Shown here: positions 14,054 through 21,436 of the stretch, piece after piece
Layout: each line of letters starts with the position of its first letter
Numbering within the stretch: the first letter of the stretch is position 1
IMG/VR virus record: IMGVR_UViG_3300034198_011471
Span: 1 to 64,000 of that record
Source: a virus
DNA length: 64,000 bases
Reading direction: 5' to 3' (one strand)
The notes under the pieces: model-generated
What the model was told of the DNA's origin: nothing
Databases searched by the model: none
What the model saw: only the letters and a program-made list of their open reading frames with translations
Program-made: the position numbers and the translations under genes

Positions 14054-14997
14054 GACTCCATCGGAAGGACACGCCGTCTGGGCGCGTTTGTGATCAGACT
14101 GTCGAGCGCGGTTTTAACCTCGCCCATCTGCTGGGTCAGGTTCTGCCGCAAGTTGTTGTTCTTGCGCAGGTCCTTCACGTCGACACCTGAAACAATGTCA
14201 GTAGCGCGCTGGATTAAAGTATCAAGCTGCGCATTTGAGCGAATATTCATTTGCCGGAAGTTGTCATAGAACTCTTTGAAGTTTTCGATCGCAGAGTTTT
14301 GAAATTTCTTTTTCGTACCGTCAGGCTCGTCGGTCAGCCGCTCGATCAGGTGCGCGATCATGTCCTGCAGCTGCTCGGCAAACGCGTTTTCAGCCATGAC
14401 TACCGCCGTCTCAAACCGGTGCTGGACGCGTTGCTGCTCCTGCTGGTACAGCTCGGGATTGAACGTCATGAGATAGTTCGGCGGATCAACCGGCGGGTAC
14501 TCCCACCGAAGGTCAAACACGCCTTCCAGCGACGGCGGATAGTCGTTGGGGTTGTACAGCTCGCCCAGCTTTTCGCGGGCGGCAACCTTGAGAGTTTCGT
14601 ACTCTAGCTGCAGGTTTGCGGCAGCCACTACCAGCTGTTCTTTGTATTCGCGCATCCTGTCTTCAAACGCGCCGATGTCGGCTTGTTTGATGAGGCGCAC
14701 ACCTTCCTGCGGATACGGTAGCGTCATAGAGCGCCAGTACGCCGACGCCTGACTCTTGAGCGTGGTTAGCACGCGATATGTTGTGTTCTTTGTATCGATA
14801 AGGCGCTTGGACGCTGTGACCAGATCGGTGGCGGCATGAAACGTATCAGCGGCTTGCTTGGTCTGCGCATCAGATAGCTTGCGCTGCGTCCCTAACCACG
14901 AGAACGACAGCTTGACGGCGCCCATCGTCTGGCGCAAGTCGCTAGCTGTCTGCTCGACTGTCGTGTTTTCTTCGGTCGTTGTGTCGGTTGTGGACAT
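14050..14997 (-). CDS. large helical protein, unknown
   Basis: A 315-residue protein, almost entirely alpha-helical, with a Thr/Glu-rich N-terminus. It has a conserved-looking core (VKLSFSWLGTQRKLSDAQTK; STASKRLI-type helix; LTTLKSQASAYWRSMTLPYP) and a C-terminal basic end (NAPRRRVLPMES). The segment FDLRWEYPPVDPPNY is unusual and may be a conserved turn. It lies next to the AAA+ and Api92-like genes and may work with the AAA+ ATPase, in the manner of helical partners of MoxR-type ATPases, but no such family is recognised. Confidence 0.6.
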   Translation of the reverse strand: MSTTDTTTEENTTVEQTASDLRQTMGAVKLSFSWLGTQRKLSDAQTKQAADTFHAATDLVTASKRLIDTKNTTYRVLTTLKSQASAYWRSMTLPYPQEGVRLIKQADIGAFEDRMREYKEQLVVAAANLQLEYETLKVAAREKLGELYNPNDYPPSLEGVFDLRWEYPPVDPPNYLMTFNPELYQQEQQRVQHRFETAVVMAENAFAEQLQDMIAHLIERLTDEPDGTKKKFQNSAIENFKEFYDNFRQMNIRSNAQLDTLIQRATDIVSGVDVKDLRKNNNLRQNLTQQMGEVKTALDSLITNAPRRRVLPMES

Positions 14998-15597
14998 TCA
15001 GTCTCCTTCTTCGTCTGTGTCAAGTTCTTCTTCAATTGTTTGCTCCACCCACTCGTCGATTGCAAACGCTTGTACAAGTCTCTTTGGTAATTTTTCTAGT
15101 TCGGCCAGATTGTCGGGTACGCTAAACTCTTGAATGTCACCATTGCGGTAAATGCCGCAAAAACCTACGCCCGGCTCAAAGCAATAGGCTGTGATATCAA
15201 AACCTGCAACAACGCGCAGGTGGTCAAAGAACTGAATTGGCGGTGACCAAGCTGAATCGAAAACGAGTGTGATGTGTTTGGATTTTGACGGCACGCGCTT
15301 TGGCGTTTGATCTGTTTCGCGCCCTACGTCCCACTTTGTTCCCCAATGACCAACCTGCCACTCGTACCAGTTTTTTGCTCCGTACAGCTCAACGTTTTGG
15401 CGTTCTTGCGCTTCTAACGCCAATTGTGCGGCTGACCCATCTGAGCCAGCGCAACCAGCGACAGTCGCTTTCAATTCTTCTGGGCACGGCAGAAATGTGC
15501 TCATGAGACAACCACTGTTCCATGCGCGCACCAACTTGTGCAACTGCTCCGGGTCGTTGTGTTTAAACGTAACTTTGTTGGCGCACCAGTTAGGCAT
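14998..15597 (-). CDS. Api92/YubB-like protein (DUF1281 type)
   Basis: A 199-residue protein beginning MPNWCANKVTFKHNDPEQLH. Contains the family blocks CLMSTFLPCPEELK, NWYEWQVGHWGTKWDV and FDSAWSPPIQFFDHL. These match the ferredoxin-like Api92/DUF1281 family that occurs on conjugative plasmids (YubB) and phages. Function unknown. An acidic tail (EEELDTDEEGD) follows. ATG at 15597 was chosen over an upstream TTG at 15612. Confidence 0.75.
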   Translation of the reverse strand: MPNWCANKVTFKHNDPEQLHKLVRAWNSGCLMSTFLPCPEELKATVAGCAGSDGSAAQLALEAQERQNVELYGAKNWYEWQVGHWGTKWDVGRETDQTPKRVPSKSKHITLVFDSAWSPPIQFFDHLRVVAGFDITAYCFEPGVGFCGIYRNGDIQEFSVPDNLAELEKLPKRLVQAFAIDEWVEQTIEEELDTDEEGD

Positions 15598-15608
15598 TGC
15601 GTTGGCTT

Positions 15609-15655
15609 GCAATCCGCAGCTGCGGGGCAGTGATGCCCCGCAGCCGCAGTATTGC
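15609..15655. terminator. perfect 11-bp intergenic hairpin with outer stem
   Basis: gctgcggggca and tgccccgcagc pair around a 4-nt loop (gtga), and flanking gcaat/attgc add an outer 5-bp stem. It occupies the short gap after the AAA+ gene stop at 15662. No U-tract follows, so it may be a processing or attenuation element. Confidence 0.5.
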
Positions 15656-15661
15656 TAGCAC

Positions 15662-17146
15662 TTAGCCCTTGGCGGGCGCCGCGACACGGCGCGGTCGCTG
15701 CGTTGTAACAGCCGGCTTACCAACACGCGTGTAAATACCGCGGTTGTCAGCCGACAGGCAGCGACCTTCAGCCCAGCCGCGCAGCCGCTCAATCTGCTCA
15801 GCCGACGTCACGGAGATCGGTACCACGTTCTGCGCCGCTTCAACAAGCGGGATATCAAGCAGCGCCGCGAGACGGCAGCACGACTTGATCTCGGCGCCCG
15901 TCCAGTTGGCGTCGTCCGGCTTTTCCTGCGACTCATCTACGCCGAAATGCTTCAGGTAGATATCCCAGATCGCCGCGCGCTGGTCAGCGCCGGGCAGATC
16001 CACGAAGAAGATACCGTCGAAGCGCTCGGCGCGGGCAAACGGCGCCGGCAGCTGGCTGGCGTCGTTGCAGGTACCGATGAAGAACACATCGGACGTGTGG
16101 TCGTTGAGCCACGTCAGCAGCGTGCCGAACAGGCGAGCTGAGACACCGGAATCGGTCTGACCAGAGCTTCCGACGCCGGCAAGACCCTTCTCGATCTCGT
16201 CGACGAACAGAACGCACGGGGCCATGGCGTCGACCTGCTTGAGCGCACGCCGCATGTTACCCTCGGACTCGCCCACGAACTTACCCATGAGCGAACCGAA
16301 ATCCAGCATTACGGTCGGACGACCGACCTCGTTGCCAAGTGCTTTGGCAAACTGCGACTTGCCGCAGCCCGGAGGCGACAGCAGTAGCACGCCCTTGGGG
16401 CGTTTTTCTACGTTGGTTTCGCCCTGACGCCGCATGGCGCGCAGGCAGAAACTCTTTAGGTTTTCGAGACCACCAAGGTTCTCGAAGTTTGCGTCACCGC
16501 GATACAGCGTCATCGTCCCGCTCTTTTCGAGCGTCTGGGCTTTGATACCCCAGATCGTATCAGGCGACAGCTTATTATTGCGCACCAGCGACAGCGCGAA
16601 GGCGTTCTCGGCCTCCTGCCGCGTCAGGCCACGTGAGGCGTCGACGACAGCAGCTACGTCCTGCTCGGCCGGCTTGGCGAACGGAGAGCCGTCCGGGAAC
16701 AGCTCGTTGCAGACCGTGGTCAGCTGCGGGAGATCCGGCAGCTCGTGATGCACTACCGTGAACAGCTTCTCAACCTCGGGTTGCAGCTGCAGCACCGGCG
16801 CCACGATAATGATATGTTTACCTTCGCCCTTACCCTGCACCACACGGTTAGCCAGAGCCTGCAGCACCTCGGGGTTACCAAGGAAGCGATGAAAATTCTT
16901 CAGAACGAGCAGCATCGGCTGCTTGGGCTGCGGCTGGTCGAGAAACCGCAACGCCTGAAGCGGGCCGGGAGCCGGAGCGGCACCCGAATACAGCTGGCGG
17001 TCGATGTCCCACACATCAAAACCCCAGTCCTTTTCTTCAGTTACGCGGCGAATCGACGCAATCGCGTCATCGCACTCCTGTGATTCAATCCAGATGCCGG
17101 AGAAGCCGGCGCAAACCAGCTCCTTAATTTCTTTTTCGAGCGACAC
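15662..17146 (-). CDS. AAA+ ATPase, Ycf46-like
   Basis: A 494-residue protein with a GTG start (AAAGG 6 nt upstream). The N-terminal ~200 residues match the Ycf46-type pre-domain (SGIWIESQECDDAIASIRRV; QPMLLVLKNFHRFL). A complete AAA+ core follows: Walker A SPPGCGKS (257-264), Walker B LFVDEIE (313-319), sensor 1 GTCND (358-362) and an arginine-rich segment with FARAERFDG (370-378) as probable finger. Usually an ATP-driven remodeller. It sits with DUF2997 and DUF1257 genes as in cyanobacteria, plastids and plasmids, where the three recur as a unit of unknown function. Confidence 0.85.
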   Translation of the reverse strand: MSLEKEIKELVCAGFSGIWIESQECDDAIASIRRVTEEKDWGFDVWDIDRQLYSGAAPAPGPLQALRFLDQPQPKQPMLLVLKNFHRFLGNPEVLQALANRVVQGKGEGKHIIIVAPVLQLQPEVEKLFTVVHHELPDLPQLTTVCNELFPDGSPFAKPAEQDVAAVVDASRGLTRQEAENAFALSLVRNNKLSPDTIWGIKAQTLEKSGTMTLYRGDANFENLGGLENLKSFCLRAMRRQGETNVEKRPKGVLLLSPPGCGKSQFAKALGNEVGRPTVMLDFGSLMGKFVGESEGNMRRALKQVDAMAPCVLFVDEIEKGLAGVGSSGQTDSGVSARLFGTLLTWLNDHTSDVFFIGTCNDASQLPAPFARAERFDGIFFVDLPGADQRAAIWDIYLKHFGVDESQEKPDDANWTGAEIKSCCRLAALLDIPLVEAAQNVVPISVTSAEQIERLRGWAEGRCLSADNRGIYTRVGKPAVTTQRPRRVAAPAKG

Positions 17147-17185
17147 GTGTGACCTTTGTTTTTGTTTTGTAAGAACTTGCTATTG

Positions 17186-17377
17186 TCAGTTGCTTTCCGT
17201 AATCTGCTCGTCATTACTGGCAATGTAAAAATCGCCGGTAAGCTGCTCGTCCACCTTTGCGCCCAACGCCTGTTCCAGCGCTCGCGTCGCGTCCTGACAA
17301 GAGCTGCCGGTAAAACCGAAAGTTTCGATCTTGGTGCCGCCCTTCGGGTCGACAACGATATGAATGGTCTTCGACAT
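17186..17377 (-). CDS. DUF2997-like protein
   Basis: A 63-residue protein: MSKTIHIVVDPKGGTKIETF, then GFTGSSCQDATRALEQALGA. The short strand-GG-strand, 'GF.G.sC...t..le.alG' layout is DUF2997. Members travel with DUF1257 and a Ycf46-type ATPase, as here (39 nt before the ATPase). It is probably a small binding partner of that module. Role unknown. Confidence 0.75.
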   Translation of the reverse strand: MSKTIHIVVDPKGGTKIETFGFTGSSCQDATRALEQALGAKVDEQLTGDFYIASNDEQITESN

Positions 17378-17379
17378 GT

Positions 17380-17745
17380 TTAGAAACCTCCCGTCAGGCT
17401 GAGTTTGACCGAACCGTCCGGCAGCATCTCCTCGAACACCGAGTAGCCGCCCTTCTGAGCTTCGTAGATCGCCTTTTCGACCGCGTACGCCTGCAGGAAC
17501 CTGTCCAACTCTTCCTGCCTACCCCACGCGCCGTTGTAGTTATCGTACGCCGCGGCGCCGGTTTCCGTATTGAACACGGCCGGGTACTGCCAGCCCGGGA
17601 GCTTCACAGCCAGTCCATCGGCACTCTGGCCGGCGAACAGCACATGATGCCCGGCCTTTGGGGCCTCAAACCCGAGACGCTTGCAGGCCGCTTCAACCGC
17701 GGCAGCGTCTTTTACTTCCGTCTTGATCTGAACAATGTGAGACAT
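17380..17745 (-). CDS. DUF1257 (Ycf35-like) protein
   Basis: A 121-residue protein beginning MSHIVQIKTEVKDAAAVEAA, with CKRLGF, LPGWQYPAVFNTETG, DNYNGAWG and a C-terminal helix-strand (KAIYEAQKGGYSVFEEMLPD). The 'MSHi..i.Tevkda.al..A...Lg' start is diagnostic of DUF1257/Ycf35. First gene of the DUF1257, DUF2997, AAA+ trio. Known from plastids, cyanobacteria and various plasmids and phages; function not established. Confidence 0.8.
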   Translation of the reverse strand: MSHIVQIKTEVKDAAAVEAACKRLGFEAPKAGHHVLFAGQSADGLAVKLPGWQYPAVFNTETGAAAYDNYNGAWGRQEELDRFLQAYAVEKAIYEAQKGGYSVFEEMLPDGSVKLSLTGGF

Positions 17746-17769
17746 GCTTAGCCTCTTCTGTCCTTTGCT

Positions 17770-18069
17770 TTAAGGTAGTTCTTGAAGTGCACACACAACT
17801 GTGTTTTCAAATTGTTCCGGCGAGATGTAATCATTGCCGGCAAAATATTCCAATACAGCAACCGCAATTTTGCGATTGTAAACGTATTTAAACTGTAGCG
17901 GACCGCGCGGCGTATCTAAGCGATATTCCGTGATATCGTGTAACGACACGACTTCTGGAATTGCGATAACGTCGCTGTATTTTTTTCGTAACTCATTAAG
18001 CTCGTCGAGCGCCGTCAGAATGCGTTCGCGATCTTCGTCAAAACAATCTTCATTGTCGTAGGGCGTCAT
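17770..18069 (-). CDS. hypothetical protein
   Basis: A 99-residue protein, ATGA-coupled to the upstream gene. It has an acidic helical N-terminus (DRERILTALDELNELRKKYS) and a beta segment (TPRGPLQFKYVYNRKIAVAV). No family recognised. Confidence 0.6.
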   Translation of the reverse strand: MTPYDNEDCFDEDRERILTALDELNELRKKYSDVIAIPEVVSLHDITEYRLDTPRGPLQFKYVYNRKIAVAVLEYFAGNDYISPEQFENTVVCALQELP

Positions 18070-18374
18070 CGGTACGCGATGATCTCTGCTTTAGTCTCTA
18101 TCCAAACATGCGCGCCGCACGAGAGTGGCGCGTCTGGGGAGTACACAACCTGCGATTCGCCGCGGACGTCGACGTGTTTTGCCGCGTACGTTTTGTTGCG
18201 CCACTTGATCGTCAGTGGCGGCACGCGCAGGTTTTGTTTTTTGTTATCGCGGATAATGTGCTGGTTAACGTGTATACGTTTAATCGTCCCAGCGGGCATT
18301 GTCATTTCATCGGCGTCCCCCGGGAAACGCAGCGGAATACGGGGCTCCAACAGGCAGACGTCTTCTGTCGCCAT
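18066..18374 (-). CDS. hypothetical beta-rich protein
   Basis: A 102-residue protein rich in beta strands: CLLEPRIPLRFPGDADEMTM, a positively charged middle (NQHIIRDNKKQNLRVPPLTI) and a second strand pair (KTYAAKHVDVRGESQVVYSP). May be an OB- or SH3-like fold. Starts after an intergenic hairpin. Confidence 0.6.
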   Translation of the reverse strand: MATEDVCLLEPRIPLRFPGDADEMTMPAGTIKRIHVNQHIIRDNKKQNLRVPPLTIKWRNKTYAAKHVDVRGESQVVYSPDAPLSCGAHVWIETKAEIIAYR

Positions 18375-18390
18375 AGGTAAAGATATTTAT

Positions 18391-18430
18391 CGCGCGTCGG
18401 CATGGTCGTCCGTGACCATCGCCGGGCGCG
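18391..18430. terminator. imperfect intergenic hairpin
   Basis: cgcgcg.tcggcatggtc and gaccatcgccg.gcgcg pair with small bulges around a ~6-nt loop, between the stop at 18443 and the next start at 18374. Read leftward it is followed by an A/T-rich tract (ATAAATATCTTT). Terminator or attenuator candidate. Confidence 0.5.
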
Positions 18431-18442
18431 GATAAAAATAGC

Positions 18443-19294
18443 TTACGACGCAACTACCGAGCGCAACTTCTTGTGCTCAGCCAGAATGTTGCCGGCCATG
18501 TCGTAGCAACCGTCGCAAGCAGCCAGAAACGCCGTCGCAGCCTTGAGCTGATCCATCGGCAGCGTCGTCGAACCAGACGGCCCGCGCGCGACCGGCCGCT
18601 TCGGGGCGGCGCTCTTCGCCGGCTCTTCCTTCCGCTTGTGGCGCGCCGCGTCGCGGGTCCGCTCTTCGCCCGCAGCTACGGCCTCGCCGCGCTTTGCGGG
18701 AGCTACGCCTGCTTTCTTCAACAGCTGGCTCACTTGAGCCGGGCTGACTTCAACACGCTTCTTGGCGAGCGCCGCCACGATGTCAACACCGCGGAGCGAG
18801 TCACCAGACTCCTGCCGACGCTCGATCTCCTCGCGGATGTGATCGGCGCCGCTTTTCTTCTCGGCCATATCTTTCACCTTCCCTTTTCTGGTCTTGGTCG
18901 CATTGGGCGCCTCGACCGGGTCATCGTCTTCGTCGGCTTCCACAGTGGAGTCGACAGCTTCGTCCGAAACCTCGTCGCCGTCTTCCGGCTCATACTCGGT
19001 TTCGTCGTCTTCGTCGTCGGTCAGCTTCGCGGCCGTCGAGCGGACGTCTTCGCTGCCTTCGTCTTCGTAATCGGCTTCAGCGTATGCCGCTTCGTCGTCG
19101 ACTGTGTCTTCTTCAAGCTCGGCGTCGACATTTGCGTCAACGTCTTCGTCGTCGTAATCTTCTGGTGTCGCGAACCGCATCCCTGTGGTTCCTTTCTCCT
19201 TCTTGTCTTTCTCTGCGGGTGCCTTGCTGGTTGCGCCCGGAAGTGGCTTTCCCCACAGATTTGCCGGACTCACAAACTCGTCAGCCTTGGCCAT
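18443..19294 (-). CDS. acidic linker protein with putative winged-helix/HTH segment
   Basis: A 283-residue protein with ATG at 19294 (GGAGAGG 5 nt upstream). Residues ~30-125 are a long Asp/Glu/Val low-complexity tract. Then ADHIREEIERRQESGDSLRG and VDIVAALAKKRVEVSPAQVS-QLLKKAG (~145-185) read as a helix-turn-helix-like segment. A basic Ala/Lys/Arg linker follows, and a C-terminal helical domain (~235-283, AATAFLAACDGCYDMAGNIL). Probably a DNA-associated protein with an acidic disordered arm. Function unknown. Confidence 0.6.
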   Translation of the reverse strand: MAKADEFVSPANLWGKPLPGATSKAPAEKDKKEKGTTGMRFATPEDYDDEDVDANVDAELEEDTVDDEAAYAEADYEDEGSEDVRSTAAKLTDDEDDETEYEPEDGDEVSDEAVDSTVEADEDDDPVEAPNATKTRKGKVKDMAEKKSGADHIREEIERRQESGDSLRGVDIVAALAKKRVEVSPAQVSQLLKKAGVAPAKRGEAVAAGEERTRDAARHKRKEEPAKSAAPKRPVARGPSGSTTLPMDQLKAATAFLAACDGCYDMAGNILAEHKKLRSVVAS

Positions 19295-19318
19295 AGTGTC
19301 CTCTCCTAAAGCGCCGCC

Positions 19319-19336
19319 GGCCGAAACATTTCGGCC
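19319..19336 (-). promoter_or_regulatory. leader hairpin upstream of the acidic-protein gene
   Basis: ggccgaaa and tttcggcc are self-complementary around 2 nt, forming an 8-bp leader hairpin about 20-30 nt upstream of the SD of the acidic-protein gene. It could be a leader stabiliser or an operator. Confidence 0.4.
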
Positions 19337-19355
19337 TCGTTGTGCGGCTAAATGA

Positions 19356-19383
19356 AAAATACACCACCGGAAACAAAAATCAA
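19356..19383 (-). promoter_or_regulatory. promoter candidate
   Basis: On the leftward strand TTGATT and TATTTT are separated by 16 nt, in the ~108-nt gap between the DUF5664 gene and the acidic-protein gene. AT-rich and well placed, but only a moderate match. Confidence 0.4.
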
Positions 19384-19402
19384 CTATTGCAGAAAACAAC
19401 CG

Positions 19403-19765
19403 TTATTTGCTGCTTCTGTAGTTGTCCGGCACGTTGCCATCTTTAGTGCGAAGTGCGCCGGCATTTAGCTCGGGCCACTTCTCTAGCGAGTGGATGGCGC
19501 CGATGACATTCCATGCAGCGTGACCAAGATGGTCTTCACTGCGGTCGCCGTTCAAGAAATTGTAGATGTGCGCAATCGCGTGGTTTAGCAGGTCAGAGAC
19601 GGGCATGCCGTTTTCCCAGTTGTACGGGCCAAACTTTTCAGCCCCTTCGTGGTAAGTCTGCGCTAGCGCGCGTAGACCAATCGGCGAAATTAGATCGTAG
19701 CGCACGGCGTCGCAATCGGCGCTGCGTACGGCGCCAGTGTCGTACTCGTGGCGTTCGTTGCTCAT
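19403..19765 (-). CDS. DUF5664-like protein (dATP/dGTP diphosphohydrolase family)
   Basis: A 120-residue protein: RYDLISPIGLRALAQTYHEG, GAEKFGPYNWENGMPVSDLL, NHAIAHIYNFLNGDRSEDH and LGHAAWNVIGAIHSLEKWPE. These blocks match the DUF5664 family, whose members are annotated as dATP/dGTP diphosphohydrolase N-terminal-type proteins. The expected role is control of purine deoxynucleotide pools. In some phages related enzymes serve modified-base (2-aminoadenine) genomes; no PurZ is visible in this window, so that is not implied. Active-site assignment is not possible by eye. Confidence 0.75.
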   Translation of the reverse strand: MSNERHEYDTGAVRSADCDAVRYDLISPIGLRALAQTYHEGAEKFGPYNWENGMPVSDLLNHAIAHIYNFLNGDRSEDHLGHAAWNVIGAIHSLEKWPELNAGALRTKDGNVPDNYRSSK

Positions 19766-20073
19766 CAGAGATAACCTTCTTGTCGGAAAGCAAAGTAGAG
19801 CCGCGGTTCGTCGTTGAACGCGACTGTGCCGCGAACGCCGTCAGATTTTCGAATCACGTGCACGTAAGGCGGCTCAAAGTGCGACACCTCAAATGTGTCT
19901 AGCAATTGCTCGCTGTTCCAGACCTGCTCGCCATACTGCTCTTGCAGCACGGTACGAATCTCATCTGATCCGCGGCGGTCAAGCTGCTCTTTGATAACAT
20001 TACGCAACATCACGTGCCCGATATCGAGCGGTATCTGCGTTGCGAGTTCTTTAGCTTTGTGTGGTGTCGGCAT
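19765..20073 (-). CDS. hypothetical protein
   Basis: A 102-residue protein beginning MPTPHKAKELATQIPLDIGH, with LRNVIKEQLDRRGSDEIRT and a C-terminal strand pair (HVIRKSDGVRGTVAFNDEPR). ATG at 20073 chosen because upstream codons lie inside the preceding gene. 23-nt overlap. No family recognised. Confidence 0.6.
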   Translation of the reverse strand: MPTPHKAKELATQIPLDIGHVMLRNVIKEQLDRRGSDEIRTVLQEQYGEQVWNSEQLLDTFEVSHFEPPYVHVIRKSDGVRGTVAFNDEPRLYFAFRQEGYL

Positions 20074-20449
20074 TTGGTTGTGCAAGCTTGTCCAGTTCTT
20101 CTTTTTGTTGTTTGATTTGCTCTGCGACATGCGCCGCATACTGGTCAAGCATTCTAAGCTGGCCGACAAGATCTTTGTGCACGTCGACACTGAACAGCGA
20201 AAGCCGCCGCATGAGCATGAGCAAACTTGCGGTAAACGGTGGTTCTTTGCTGCGTAAGCTCAGCAGGCCGGGCGGAGCGTTTTCCGGCTGCGATGTCCAC
20301 AGGGGAACAAGCGCAAGTCCGTGTAGTTCTGGAACAGCGGCCATTACTTCGTTACAAAACTCTTCGCCGCGTCGCATAAATTCGACGTCAAACGGTAAGC
20401 GGCCAGATTGAATTTCAGATTGCTGATCAGGTTGCTGCGGCGTATCCAT
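20051..20449 (-). CDS. hypothetical helical protein
   Basis: A 132-residue protein. N-terminal region acidic/polar (PQQPDQQSEIQSGRLPFDVE), middle FCNEVMAAVPELHGLALVPL, and a long C-terminal amphipathic helix (HVAEQIKQQKEELDKLAQP), probably a coiled coil. No known domain. Confidence 0.6.
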   Translation of the reverse strand: MDTPQQPDQQSEIQSGRLPFDVEFMRRGEEFCNEVMAAVPELHGLALVPLWTSQPENAPPGLLSLRSKEPPFTASLLMLMRRLSLFSVDVHKDLVGQLRMLDQYAAHVAEQIKQQKEELDKLAQPNADTTQS

Positions 20450-20462
20450 TAAACATCCTTTG

Positions 20463-20810
20463 TTACTGCGCGTAGCGCGATTCTTTTGGTAGCATGCCGT
20501 CGATTACGTTACCGAGGCGTGTGGCTGCTAGGCTGTAGATCACTACTCGAACGGTAGTTTCGACCATACCGCCTATTCCTGTTCCTGCCAAGAGCAGCAA
20601 AAACAAATACAGTGGCGCGTGATATGACTTGCAAAACGGGCAGTTGATCAGCTCTAGCAGTTTGCCTTTTGCCGTGTTGTAGGGCGTCACATCTTGAAGC
20701 GCCTGCGCGTAAGCTCGCGCTGTTTCAAACAAAGAACCCTTGTGCCACACCTCGATGATCGCACCAGCTGCGAGGGTGACAGTCAAAAAATCTAAAGCGC
20801 TAATCGTCAT
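20463..20810 (-). CDS. small polytopic membrane protein with CPFC motif (DUF1360-like)
   Basis: A 115-residue protein beginning MTISALDFLTVTLAAGAIIE. It has two to three hydrophobic helices (e.g. YLFLLLLAGTGIGGMV) and the motif INCPFCKSYH at residue ~58, before a membrane segment. The CPxC next to a membrane helix resembles DUF1360-type proteins. The Cys pair could be redox-active or bind a metal. It is followed by another small membrane protein. Function unknown. Confidence 0.6.
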   Translation of the reverse strand: MTISALDFLTVTLAAGAIIEVWHKGSLFETARAYAQALQDVTPYNTAKGKLLELINCPFCKSYHAPLYLFLLLLAGTGIGGMVETTVRVVIYSLAATRLGNVIDGMLPKESRYAQ

Positions 20811-20989
20811 CTGCGTTTTCGTTTGTGGGTAGTGTCTGTGGCGCCGCGCATGAAGCACGCACCACTATAGATTGCTGCGCCAGCTACTACGAGACCGGCG
20901 ACGCCAATTTGCGGTATTGCGCAAATTCCGGCAAGAAGCATAAGCGTTGCGTACCCGGCGAAGGTAGCTTGCGGGTCTGGTTGTGACAT
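20807..20989 (-). CDS. 60-residue two-helix membrane protein
   Basis: Beginning MSQPDPQATFAGYATLMLLA, with two transmembrane segments (about 11-27 and 31-47) and a basic C-terminus (TDTTHKRKRR). ATG at 20989 overlaps the upstream stop as TAATG. Part of a run of three small membrane proteins. Function unknown; holin-like size and topology are compatible but not demonstrated. Confidence 0.6.
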   Translation of the reverse strand: MSQPDPQATFAGYATLMLLAGICAIPQIGVAGLVVAGAAIYSGACFMRGATDTTHKRKRR

Positions 20990-21213
20990 TACGGTGCCTG
21001 ACTGTCGCCGTGCGGCCACACCTGTGTTCGAGTTGTGTCCGGCGCGGCCGGGTTAAATTGATATTGCGGTAGCGGCAACGGCGCCTCAAGTTTAAGATGG
21101 TTTACGGCGTTATCAGGGAAATAGAGCTGCGGCCCGGGGCCGCGGCGAGTGCCCTCAACGTAGTGCTGTTTTCGTTCCTGATACAGTTTTGCAGAGCGTC
21201 CGACGTTTGCCAT
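20989..21213 (-). CDS. hypothetical small protein
   Basis: A 74-residue protein rich in Pro, Asn and Gln (MANVGRSAKLYQERKQHYVE, then GPGPQLYFPDNAVN and a Pro-rich tail). SD GGAGG lies 4 nt before the ATG. Possibly disordered. No family recognised. Confidence 0.55.
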   Translation of the reverse strand: MANVGRSAKLYQERKQHYVEGTRRGPGPQLYFPDNAVNHLKLEAPLPLPQYQFNPAAPDTTRTQVWPHGDSQAP

Positions 21214-21271
21214 ATAACCTCCAAAAAGTACGCGGCCGGGTCACCGTTTAGTATACCCGGACGCGCACCCA

Positions 21272-21436
21272 TCACTTGCGAGTCGTTTCTTTGGCGGCGG
21301 CAGCTGCAACCTGACACATGTAACCTAGTACATTTGCCAGCCCAGCAAGACCGTATATGAAAACATGCCCTGTGTATTTGAGGCTGTCTTCAACCCATTG
21401 AAATTCTGACTCGCTACCGTTGTTATTGTGGTTCAT
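21272..21436 (-). CDS. 54-residue membrane micropeptide, divergent to terminase
   Basis: The frame on the minus strand from ATG 21436 reads MNHNNNGSESEFQWVEDSLK, then a hydrophobic helix (YTGHVFIYGLAGLANVLGYM) and a basic end. It fills an otherwise empty stretch between the terminase and the next leftward gene, and its ATG overlaps the terminase ATG (CATG). Composition is protein-like. No strong SD is seen (weak AGG). Function unknown. Confidence 0.5.
   Translation of the reverse strand: MNHNNNGSESEFQWVEDSLKYTGHVFIYGLAGLANVLGYMCQVAAAAAKETTRK

Noticed and set aside
18473-19309. 278-codon plus-strand frame opposite the acidic protein gene
   Set aside because: Antisense of Asp/Glu-rich codons gives a Val/Phe/Arg-rich shadow; no SD or protein-like pattern.
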